Source of the DNA: Azoarcus sp031556475
Lineage (GTDB): Bacteria > Pseudomonadota > Gammaproteobacteria > Burkholderiales > Rhodocyclaceae
Reading direction: 5' to 3'
DNA: 64,000 nt
Assembly: GCA_031556475.1 (NCBI GenBank)
Contig: JAVBSY010000052.1
Span: 1 to 64,000, forward strand
The notes beneath the pieces are model-generated. The model saw only the letters and a list, made by a program, of their open reading frames with translations. It was not told where the DNA came from and searched no databases. The translations under genes and the position numbers were made by a program. Below are positions 36,801 to 44,229 of this stretch, piece after piece. The first letter of the stretch is position 1; every line of letters starts with the position of its first letter.

Positions 36801-37372
36801 AGCGTGCACGTGCTCTCTGTGGCAAGTGGGGGCAAGGTCCGTTTCATCCGGCCTGTACGGAATACCTGAATCTGATCGAGCCGGAGCCGGTGCGGCTGGA
36901 ATTCTGGAGCCGGGTAGCATAGGTGATGAGCGGCTTTCTGGTTTGCAGAAATCGAGACGGAAGAATAAGGAAACCAGCACTGACTCTGGGCGGTTCCTCT
37001 CTGGAGGCGGTGAATTCAGAGACACGGTCACGATAATGGCTGCGCCCGAACCTGTTGTATGTGGTTCGGGCAGGCACGAACCGACTACTCAACTGCCGGC
37101 CTGTGGTACCGCTACGAGCTAGTGTCCTGTGCCGCAGAGGCGTGAGCAAAGTCGATACGCACAGGCACGTCATCCTTCGCGCTGGAGGCGTGATCCTCGA
37201 ACAGGTGACGCGGGCGACGCCAGCGGCGAGTAGCGCGTCGGGCTGCAAGTCCGTACTCTGCCGGCCGGAATCCGACGGCACGCGCATGTAGCCAACCAAC
37301 ATAGGCGGATAACCATCAAAAACAGGTTTCCGTTGCAGAGATGTCAGAAAAAACTTGTTTTCCGTCTTACCC
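36801..37372. other. non-coding or degraded stretch with strong RNA-like structure
   Basis: No supported gene. A short frame ending near 36920 reads GKWGQGPFHPACTEYLNLIE and looks like the C terminus of a lost protein I cannot name. A perfect nine-base stem GCCCGAACC/GGTTCGGGC (37045-37053 and 37064-37072, ten-base loop) and a CGTCGG/CCGACG pairing further on indicate structured RNA or operator DNA. Small frames in this stretch have no family resemblance. Probably left over from the mobile element. Confidence 0.35.
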
Positions 37373-38260
37373 TCAAAACTCCATATTTCTCCCGTTTTCC
37401 TGCAAATAATCAATTAAATACCGAACTCTCGGCAACATATGCCGTCCGGCCGGGTAAACCAGATGAAAAGAAGTTTTTTCCGTACCGTACCAATCCTGTA
37501 GCAATTGCACCAGCCGGCCCGCTTTTATTTCATGAGTTGCGTAATAAGCAAGCACATTGACAATCCCAAGCCCATCAAGCGCGGCCTGTACAGCCGCGAT
37601 GCCGCTGTTCGTACTTAAACGTCCCTGCGGCTTTATCGTGATACGTTGCGAATCACGTACAAACTCCCATGACCGGTTGGCCAGCGGTAAACACCACTGC
37701 ACTGGCAAGTCGACAGGGATATTGATGGGTGGTAGATGTGATAATAAGTCTGGATTCGCTACCACAATCCGGGGCACGGACAGTAAACGGGTAGCGATTA
37801 ACGACTGAGTGCTTTCAAGCGGCCCCATCCGTACGGCAAGGTGAAAACCCTCTGCAATCAGATCAACATTACGCGCGGAAAAATCAAGCTCCATTTCTAT
37901 CTGCGGATTTTCCAAACAAAAACGTGTCAGCAAAGGAACCACTTTCTCCTCCGCCAATTTACCGGCAAGACTGATACGCACATTCCCTTCCAATTGTCCC
38001 TGTTTCGCCAGCAACGTTTCCTGCGCGTGGAGCAGTTTCTGCATCAAGGGTTCGCTGGCATCAAACAGGCGTTTGCCGGAATCGGTTAACTGCATCTGGC
38101 GAGTGGTGCGGATGAACAACTGCGTTGCCAGGCGTTTTTCCAGCTCGGAAATTTGTCGGCTGATATGGGATACCGATACTTTGAGCTGCCTGGCAGCACC
38201 CGTGAAAGAGCCGCGCTCAACTACGGCGATGAATTCCAGCATGCCTCGCAGTGCATTCAT
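37373..38260 (-). CDS. LysR-family transcriptional regulator
   Basis: A 295-residue LysR regulator. The N-terminal winged helix MNALRGMLEFIAVVERGSFT and AARQLKVSVSHISRQISELEKRL are typical, followed by a periplasmic-binding-protein-like effector domain (about 90-290). It is divergent from the MFS gene that begins at about 38370, the classic LysR arrangement, with a 21-bp palindrome between the two. GC content and codon use are lower than in the flanking chromosome, pointing to acquisition with the island. The effector is unknown. Confidence 0.92.
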   Translation of the reverse strand: MNALRGMLEFIAVVERGSFTGAARQLKVSVSHISRQISELEKRLATQLFIRTTRQMQLTDSGKRLFDASEPLMQKLLHAQETLLAKQGQLEGNVRISLAGKLAEEKVVPLLTRFCLENPQIEMELDFSARNVDLIAEGFHLAVRMGPLESTQSLIATRLLSVPRIVVANPDLLSHLPPINIPVDLPVQWCLPLANRSWEFVRDSQRITIKPQGRLSTNSGIAAVQAALDGLGIVNVLAYYATHEIKAGRLVQLLQDWYGTEKTSFHLVYPAGRHMLPRVRYLIDYLQENGRNMEF

Positions 38261-38282
38261 GCTACGCCTTCACTTTTGCTGT

Positions 38283-38303
38283 ATGGGAAAAGTAATTTCC
38301 CAT
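38283..38303. promoter_or_regulatory. palindromic candidate operator between LysR gene and MFS gene
   Basis: ATGGGAAA and TTTCCCAT form a perfect eight-base inverted repeat around AGTAA. It lies 22 bp upstream of the LysR start and about 66 bp upstream of the proposed MFS start, where a LysR dimer would be expected to bind to control both genes. Confidence 0.55.
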
Positions 38304-38369
38304 TTATGTAGATTATCAAACAAAACGCAACAACTTATGCTTCCTTTTTTTACATCGGAGGACATAAGA

Positions 38370-39536
38370 TTGGTTTATTTACTGGCACTCAGTCTATGTA
38401 CGTTCACATTAGGATTGGCGGAATTTGTTGCCGTCAGTCTCGTTCCATCGATTGCTGCGGGAACGGGACTCAACGTGAGCGCTGTAGGAATGATGGTAGG
38501 AGTTTATGCTGCAGGCGTCAGCATCGGTGCGCCTACACTCAGCGCATTATTGGCAAGATACTCGAGAAACAACGTGCTTGCCATCAGCATGTTGATATTT
38601 GCGGGGAGTAATCTGGCGACCAGTCTTGCCGCTTCATTGTCTATATTACTTGTTAGTCGCTTTATTGCCGGGCTGATCCATGGTGTGGTGCTATCTTTGG
38701 CCGCTGCTGCTGCGGTCAGTGCAGAAAATGTGGAAAAAAGTGGCAGCGCAATTTCCATCGTTTTTGCTGGTTTAACTTTTGCACTGGTACTGGGTGTACC
38801 GTTGGGCACATTGGCAGGAAGTTATTTTTCCTGGCAAGTCGTCTTTATTGCGATTACGGTGACCAGCATTCTGGGGGCGGTGGCGTTGATATCAATGCGC
38901 ACCACCTCGACGAACATTGTGCAAAAAAGCCAGCAGAACAGTCCATCAGTCAAAGCTACCTTGACCGACTTGACAACATTGCACCCTGTTTTGACGACTG
39001 CTGCGATGTACGCCGGTTCATTCACCGGATTCACCTATATCGCTGTACTGCTTTCTCAAACTACCGGACTCAGTGCAAGCGGCATCACGATGATGTTTCT
39101 TCTTTATGGAATTGCTGCCTCAATAGGTAATCTTCTGGGCGGGCGCTTTGTTGACCGATTCGGCAGTCGGATTTCCAGCATAAGTGTGATCGCGGGCATC
39201 GCGCTTGCTTTGCTACTGGCGCTGCTCGTGCCTGATTCAGTCATCGCCATGTCAGGTGTCATGTTGGTCTGGGGAGTGGCTTCATTCGGGGCTGTACCCA
39301 TCATGCAAAAAACTGTTTTAGTCGCTGCTCAAGCCAATCCCACTGCCAGCCCGGATGTCGCTTCCGGTATGAATATCGCTGCATTCAATATCGGCATTGC
39401 CGCCGGATCGGTTTTTGGCGGAGTTGCTGTCAGGTATTCGTCACTGGCTCCCATGGCAGTTGGTTTGCTGCCATTGGTGATTGCGGGATTGCTGGCCACA
39501 CAGCTCAGACCTGTCGCGATCAACACCGCTAGCTGA
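38370..39536 (+). CDS. DHA1-type MFS efflux transporter
   Basis: A 388-residue, 12-helix MFS protein resembling the AraJ/SotB/YdhP sugar- and drug-efflux group. It has YLLALSLCTFTLGLAEFVAV at the N terminus, SRFIAGLIHGVVLSLAAAAA (motif C region) and LLGGRFVDRFGSR in the central half. A TTG start at 38370 is preferred because GGAGG at 38357-38361 lies 8 nt before it. An in-frame ATG at 38337 lacks a ribosome binding site, and longer frames overlap the LysR gene. It is divergent from the LysR gene and 19 bp before the SDR gene, so the three form one cargo module. Lower GC than the chromosome. Confidence 0.88.
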   Translation: MVYLLALSLCTFTLGLAEFVAVSLVPSIAAGTGLNVSAVGMMVGVYAAGVSIGAPTLSALLARYSRNNVLAISMLIFAGSNLATSLAASLSILLVSRFIAGLIHGVVLSLAAAAAVSAENVEKSGSAISIVFAGLTFALVLGVPLGTLAGSYFSWQVVFIAITVTSILGAVALISMRTTSTNIVQKSQQNSPSVKATLTDLTTLHPVLTTAAMYAGSFTGFTYIAVLLSQTTGLSASGITMMFLLYGIAASIGNLLGGRFVDRFGSRISSISVIAGIALALLLALLVPDSVIAMSGVMLVWGVASFGAVPIMQKTVLVAAQANPTASPDVASGMNIAAFNIGIAAGSVFGGVAVRYSSLAPMAVGLLPLVIAGLLATQLRPVAINTAS

Positions 39537-39555
39537 CTATCAAAAGGAATGCAAT

Positions 39556-40272
39556 ATGAACATGAAAGACAAACATATCGTCATTGCCGGCGGCAGCTCC
39601 GGAATTGGTTTTGCAATTGCCCGCCAAGCACAGCTCAACGGCGCCAAAGCCACCTTGCTTGGTCGCTCGGTAGAAAAACTGCAAAACGCCAAGCAGCATC
39701 TGCCACAAGAAGCCTGCATTGTGCCATGCAATATTGGCGATGCTCACGCTGCCCAACAGGCATTTAATCAGATCGGTACATTTGATTATTTTGTCTCCAC
39801 TGCTGCCGACCTTACCTATGCGCCATTGAGTGAAATGCCGATTGCAGCAATCGAGAGCATGCTCACCGGAAAATTCTGGGGGCCAATTCATTTTGTCAAA
39901 TATGGCTTGCCACATATACAACCGGGAGGTGCAATCGTATTCTTCTCCGGCCTTGCAGCCGACCGCCCAGCACTGGGAACATCTATGGTTTCCTCCCTCA
40001 ACGCAAGCGTTGAGGGTCTGGTCAAAGCGCTGGCAGTAGAACTCGCACCAATACGGGTTAACGGCATCTCACCTGGCGTGGTGGATACCGAAGGGTGGAA
40101 TTTCATGCCTGACGAAGAACGTAAACACTTCTTTGCCAGGTTGGAAAAAAAACTCCCCACAGGCAAAGTCGGCACCCCAGCAGACCTCGCTGATGCTACC
40201 TTATTCGCTTTATCAAACCCTTACCTGACCGGAGAGATTCTGCATGTGAACGGTGGTGGCAGTTTGGTTTAG
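39556..40272 (+). CDS. SDR-family protein lacking the canonical YxxxK catalytic pair
   Basis: A 238-residue short-chain dehydrogenase fold. The cofactor loop GGSSGIGFAIARQ is intact near residues 12-24, and IRVNGISPGVVDTEGW matches the usual late motif. At the catalytic position, where classical enzymes have YxxxK before the ALExLxRALAxEL helix, this protein reads VSSLN before ASVEGLVKALAVEL, so Tyr and Lys are replaced by Val and Asn. I recall a subgroup of SDR proteins with this feature, so it is probably lineage-wide rather than a new mutation. Start at 39556 follows AAAGGAATGCAAT. It ends the LysR-MFS-SDR module. Confidence 0.88.
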   Translation: MNMKDKHIVIAGGSSGIGFAIARQAQLNGAKATLLGRSVEKLQNAKQHLPQEACIVPCNIGDAHAAQQAFNQIGTFDYFVSTAADLTYAPLSEMPIAAIESMLTGKFWGPIHFVKYGLPHIQPGGAIVFFSGLAADRPALGTSMVSSLNASVEGLVKALAVELAPIRVNGISPGVVDTEGWNFMPDEERKHFFARLEKKLPTGKVGTPADLADATLFALSNPYLTGEILHVNGGGSLV

Positions 40273-40354
40273 TCAGGGGTAATCGGGTGGCGCAGCCCCC
40301 TCTACGTTTCCATGGGACAGTACGTGACATTCTCTTCTCTCGACGAGAAAGAAA

Positions 40355-40537
40355 GACTCATCGCACGCGCCGTATGACCACACCAAGTACATCTCGTCGC
40401 GGATAACCATCCTGCAGGATTGGGCGGATATCCTCGACTCCTTGGCCCGTGGCGATACGATGAGTTCGATCATGGAAGCCTTTGGCCCCCTCTCGAAGCG
40501 CCGCATAGCATTACTGAAGGGCATTGAGCGAGAGTAA
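40355..40537 (+). pseudogene. possible integrase C-terminal fragment
   Basis: The frame ending at 40537 reads APYDHTKYISSRITILQDWA then DILDSL, which resembles the C terminus of P4-type integrases (AYxRxxYLxxRxxMMQxWADYLD). There is no start codon or upstream domain. If it belongs to the same integrase as the stump near 36643, the cargo module now separates the two ends. The 80 bp before it are unassigned. Confidence 0.4.
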
Positions 40538-40559
40538 GCTATTCGTGGCAGACGCTCGG

Positions 40560-40741
40560 TCATCGACTGACCGGCTCAGTCAAACGTCGGAATGCGTATT
40601 CACCGGGCTTGGCGATCGCGCGCAGGTGCCGCGCGAAGGCATCCAGATAGTGTTCGGTGAAGGCCGTGCCCTGCGCGCGCGGCTGGCTGCGATCGTCTTG
40701 CCGACGCCGCCCTTGGTGGAGATGACAGAAAGCACGCGCAT
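40560..40741 (-). pseudogene. parA-like partition gene with large internal deletion
   Basis: Starts at 40741 with MRVLSVISTKGGVGKTIAA, the deviant Walker A motif of ParA/Soj ATPases, preceded by AAGGAG. Then the frame breaks, and in the next frame the sequence reads AQGTAFTEHYLDAFARHLRA to the stop at 40560, matching a ParA C terminus. About 200 central residues are missing. It cannot be functional. In clc/PAGI-2-type elements parA lies beside alpA near the end opposite the integrase, as here. Confidence 0.75.
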
Positions 40742-40799
40742 CGCGCAACACTCCTTGATCCGTCGACGATCAGACGCGATCCCTGAGACACTCGACGAT

Positions 40800-40985
40800 T
40801 CATTGCTCGATTTCGAGCGAGTCCCAGCCAACGGCGCGCACGCCTAGGCGCAGCGCCTTCGGGAATCGGCCTTCTTTCATCAGGCCGTAGATGTGCGCCC
40901 GTTTGAAGCCGGTTTTTGCCTCGACTTCAGGCCGGCGCAGGATGCGGCGTTCAGCGGCGGGTTGCGGTTTGACGGGGGAAGACAT
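40800..40985 (-). pseudogene. AlpA-family regulator truncated by a nonsense codon
   Basis: A 61-residue AlpA/MerR-like winged-helix protein, with RRILRRPEVEAKTGFKRAHI and LMKEGRFPKALRLG followed by VGWDSLEIEQ. After Gln61 there is TGA and then, in the same frame, IVECLRDRV and a second stop. Family members read EIEQWI here, so the TGA is most simply a TGG-to-TGA change removing the last ten or so residues. The helix-turn-helix is intact and some function may remain. Start chosen at 40985 (MSSPVKPQPAAERR). Confidence 0.7.
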
Positions 40986-41177
40986 GGCGCGGGCACTCCT
41001 GGCTGCTCGTTGGCCACGGTTGGGAAGTGCTAAGGGATACGTTTGACGGAGCAAGACCACTTCCTGGCTTCAGGATGGTGCATGGCAATAAGAAAGAGCA
41101 CCACAAACAAGCACGCTTTGACCACCCACAAAGCCAAAAAATAAGAATAAACAATTAAATACAACGAGTTAAGCAAC
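40986..41177. other. intergenic region at the right edge of the island and upstream of urtA
   Basis: No gene. An inverted repeat TGGTGC (41076-41081) and GCACCA (41098-41103) is separated by 16 nt and lies 75-100 bp before the sigma-54 promoter, the position of an NtrC enhancer. The half-sites are in the opposite order from the NtrC consensus (GCACC then GGTGC), so identity is uncertain. No copy of the tRNA-Thr 3' end was found here. Confidence 0.35.
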
Positions 41178-41193
41178 TGGCACAGCCGTTGCT
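41178..41193 (+). promoter_or_regulatory. sigma-54 promoter of the urea locus
   Basis: TGGCACAGCCGTTGCT matches the sigma-54 consensus TGGCACRNNNNTTGCW at every defined position, with the -24 GG and -12 GC ten bases apart. It lies 50 bp before urtA. This predicts activation by NtrC under nitrogen limitation, in line with urea scavenging. Confidence 0.85.
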
Positions 41194-41243
41194 AAATGTT
41201 TTGTGTTGCCCCTGTCGCGTGGCACCCATTACAGGAGATTCTC

Positions 41244-42524
41244 ATGAAGCGTCGAATGCTTTTGAAATCCGCATTGGCAGCCGTCGGTTATTCCGTCCTG
41301 GGCCAAGGACTCATCTCGTCGGCAATAGCCGCGGACACCATCAAGGTCGGCGTATTGCATTCGCTCTCCGGCACCATGGCTATCTCCGAAACCGTATTGA
41401 AAGATGTCGCCCTGATGACCATCGACGAGATCAATGCCCAGGGCGGTGTGATGGGTAAGAAACTCGAACCCGTTGTCGTCGACCCCGCTTCCAACTGGCC
41501 TCTGTTTGCCGAAAAAGCCAAGCAACTGATCGCCCAGGACAAGGTCGCCGTCGTGTTCGGTTGCTGGACTTCCGTCTCGCGAAAATCAGTGCTGCCGGTT
41601 TTCGAAGAAATGAACGGGCTGCTCTTCTACCCCGTGCAATATGAAGGCGAAGAACTCTCCAAAAACGTCTTCTACACCGGAGCCGCGCCCAACCAGCAAG
41701 CCATTCCCGCAGTGGAATACCTGATGAGCAAGGATGGTGGCGACGCCAAACGCTTCGTATTGCTGGGAACGGACTACGTTTATCCGCGCACCACCAACAA
41801 GATCCTGCGCGCCTTCCTCAAGAGCAAAGGCGTCAGCGACGATGACATCATGGAAGAGTACACGCCCTTCGGTCATAGCGATTACCAGACCATTATCGCC
41901 AAGATCAAGAAGTTCTCCTCGGAAGGGAAAAAAACCGCTGTCATTTCCACGATCAACGGCGACTCCAACGTGCCGTTCTACAAGGAACTCGGCAACCAGG
42001 GCATCAAGGCGACCGATGTGCCAGTCGTCGCGTTCTCGGTTGGCGAGGAAGAGTTGCGCGGCGTCGATGCCAAACCGCTGGTCGGGCATCTGGCAGCATG
42101 GAACTACTTCATGAGCCTGAAGAACCCATCCAACGAAGAGTTCAGGAAAAAATGGGCTGCCTACGCGAAGGCCCAAAAACTGCCCGGCTTCGATAAACCA
42201 CTGACCAACGACCCGATGGAAGCCACCTACATCGGCATCCATATGTGGGCACAGGCCGTTGAAAAAGCCAAATCGACCGACACCGACAAAGTCATCGCCG
42301 CCATGGCTGGGCAAACCTTCAAGGCACCCGATGGCTTCACCGTCGAGATGGACATGAAAAACCACCACCTGCACAAACCCGTATTCATTGGCGAGGTGAA
42401 GTCCGACGGTCAGTTCAACGTTGTCTGGAAGACGCCAGGCCCGGTCAGGGCACAGCCGTGGAGCCCGTTTATCGCAGGAAACGAGAAGAAAAAAGACGAA
42501 CCGGAAAATATCGCGAAGAAATAA
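41244..42524 (+). CDS. urtA: urea ABC transporter substrate-binding protein UrtA
   Basis: Periplasmic urea receptor of the high-affinity UrtABCDE system, 426 residues. The N terminus MKRRMLLKSALAAVGY with a hydrophobic stretch ending SSAIA is a signal peptide, possibly of the twin-arginine type (RRMLLK). The mature part, IKVGVLHSLSGTMAISET, VVFGCWTSVSRKSVLPVFE and LLFYPVQYEGEE, is diagnostic for UrtA. The start at 41244 follows CAGGAGATTCTC. It is the first gene after the sigma-54 promoter. Confidence 0.96.
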   Translation: MKRRMLLKSALAAVGYSVLGQGLISSAIAADTIKVGVLHSLSGTMAISETVLKDVALMTIDEINAQGGVMGKKLEPVVVDPASNWPLFAEKAKQLIAQDKVAVVFGCWTSVSRKSVLPVFEEMNGLLFYPVQYEGEELSKNVFYTGAAPNQQAIPAVEYLMSKDGGDAKRFVLLGTDYVYPRTTNKILRAFLKSKGVSDDDIMEEYTPFGHSDYQTIIAKIKKFSSEGKKTAVISTINGDSNVPFYKELGNQGIKATDVPVVAFSVGEEELRGVDAKPLVGHLAAWNYFMSLKNPSNEEFRKKWAAYAKAQKLPGFDKPLTNDPMEATYIGIHMWAQAVEKAKSTDTDKVIAAMAGQTFKAPDGFTVEMDMKNHHLHKPVFIGEVKSDGQFNVVWKTPGPVRAQPWSPFIAGNEKKKDEPENIAKK

Positions 42525-42615
42525 ACCGGCTTGAGGCGCCTATTGGATCAAGCACCGGTTCGTCCCCTCTCCCACCTGTGGGAGAGGGAGAAGACTCCCG
42601 AACGAAGGACATGCC

Positions 42616-44229
42616 ATGTACAAGTTGTCGCTACGGATCACTGCCATGCTACTGGCTGCCTTGCTTGGCATGGCATCGGCCTGCGCCGCGCCCAATCCGG
42701 AGCAATGGCTGAAACTCGCCAATGGCGACAATGACGAAAAAATCTCCGTCCTGGCCGAACTGACTGCCCGACCAGACAACGATGCCCTTCCATTACTGGA
42801 AGCACTGGACAACGACGCTCTCAAGATCGTCGCGGGGAAACAACTGCTCATCGTCGATGGCGACACGGCCCGCGATGCTTTCAGCGGGGCAAAACTTCCT
42901 GCTGTTCCTGAAAATATCGAAGACATCGTTATCAACAACCGCGTCCGCGGCGCCATCGCCAACGCATTGGCCGCCATACGGCTTTCATCGCCCGACGCTT
43001 CCGTGCGTCTTGAAGCTGTCAAGACCTTGCAGGGCACTCCCGACGAGGCCCTGCTCCCATTATTGGACAAAGCCTTTGCCACGGAACAGGATGAAAAAGT
43101 CCGCTCGGTGCTGGAAAACACGCGTGCCACGTCACAACTCAACAGCCATGATCCGGCTACGCGGCTGGCCGCCATAGACACCCTGGGTCAAAGCAGCGCC
43201 CCTGCCAACAAACAGTTGCTGCTCGCACTGCTGGAGAAAAAGGGCAACCAATACATAGAGCCGGACGAAAACATCCGCGCCGCCGCACAACGCTCCATCA
43301 ATGACATCGATGCCCGCCTGTCGCGCGGAGAATCGCTTGGCGGACTTTTCACGGGCTTGTCGCTCGCCAGCATCCTGTTGCTCGCCGCGCTCGGTCTGGC
43401 GATCACTTATGGGTTGATGGGCGTCATCAACATGGCGCATGGCGAGCTGATCATGACAGGCGCCTACGCCACCTATGTCACGCAAAACCTTGTGCAGCAT
43501 CATTTGCCGGGGCTGTTCGAGTGGTATCCGCTGTTCGCCATCCCCGTTGCCTTCTGTACCTCGGCGCTGATCGGCATGGTCATGGAACGCCTCGTCATCC
43601 GCCATCTCTACGGTCGCCCGCTGGAAACCCTGCTTGCCACCTGGGGAATCAGCCTGATCCTGATCCAATGTACGCGCAGCCTGTTCGGCGCGCAAAACGT
43701 CGCCGTCGAAAACCCCTCCTGGCTCTCCGGCGGTATCGAAATCTACTCCAATCTCGTATTGCCCTATAACCGGCTGGCGATCCTCGCCTTTGCCGCACTC
43801 GTCGTGCTAGCCATCGTGCTCGTTCTCTCGCGCACGCGGCTGGGGCTGTTCGTTCGCGCCGTTACACAGAATCGCGCCATGGCGCGTTGCATGGGGGTAG
43901 CCACGCCGCGCGTCGACATGCTCACCTTCGGTCTGGGTGCGGGTATCGCCGGACTGGCCGGTTGCGCGTTGTCACAGGTCGGCAACGTCGGCCCCGAGCT
44001 GGGCCAAGGGTATATCGTCGATTCCTTCATGGTTGTCGTGCTCGGCGGCGTCGGCCAGATTGCCGGAACGATCTATGCCGCGCTCGGCCTGGGCATTCTC
44101 AACAAGTTCCTCGAAGGCATGGCGGGTGCGGTGCTCGCGAAGATCGCCATCCTCTGCATCGTCATCATGTTCATCCAGAAGCGGCCCCAGGGCTTGTTTG
44201 CACTGAAAGGACGTTTTGCCGATGCCTGA
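42616..44229 (+). CDS. urtB: urea ABC transporter permease UrtB
   Basis: Inner-membrane permease, 537 residues. The first 240 residues are a signal peptide (ending ASACA) plus a periplasmic alpha-helical HEAT-like region, seen in proteobacterial UrtB. The branched-chain amino acid type permease follows, beginning LAITYGLMGVINMAHGELIM and including LLATWGISLILIQ and VVVLGGVGQIAGTIYAALGL. It follows urtA by 91 bp and overlaps urtC by 8 bp. A short GAGAGG-rich inverted sequence in the urtA-urtB gap might be a processing site. Confidence 0.95.
   Translation: MYKLSLRITAMLLAALLGMASACAAPNPEQWLKLANGDNDEKISVLAELTARPDNDALPLLEALDNDALKIVAGKQLLIVDGDTARDAFSGAKLPAVPENIEDIVINNRVRGAIANALAAIRLSSPDASVRLEAVKTLQGTPDEALLPLLDKAFATEQDEKVRSVLENTRATSQLNSHDPATRLAAIDTLGQSSAPANKQLLLALLEKKGNQYIEPDENIRAAAQRSINDIDARLSRGESLGGLFTGLSLASILLLAALGLAITYGLMGVINMAHGELIMTGAYATYVTQNLVQHHLPGLFEWYPLFAIPVAFCTSALIGMVMERLVIRHLYGRPLETLLATWGISLILIQCTRSLFGAQNVAVENPSWLSGGIEIYSNLVLPYNRLAILAFAALVVLAIVLVLSRTRLGLFVRAVTQNRAMARCMGVATPRVDMLTFGLGAGIAGLAGCALSQVGNVGPELGQGYIVDSFMVVVLGGVGQIAGTIYAALGLGILNKFLEGMAGAVLAKIAILCIVIMFIQKRPQGLFALKGRFADA

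Noticed and set aside
36826..37122. 98-codon frame in the island
   Set aside because: No family resemblance, overlaps a strong hairpin, and lacks a ribosome binding site.
41076..41103. NtrC binding site before urtA
   Set aside because: The position is right, but the half-sites TGGTGC and GCACCA are in the reverse order of the NtrC consensus, so I describe it only as an inverted repeat.
40986..41243. Right-end attachment site copying the tRNA-Thr 3' end
   Set aside because: I searched by eye for GTTCGAGTC and AAGCGGCACCA and found neither; the site may be lost or lie elsewhere.
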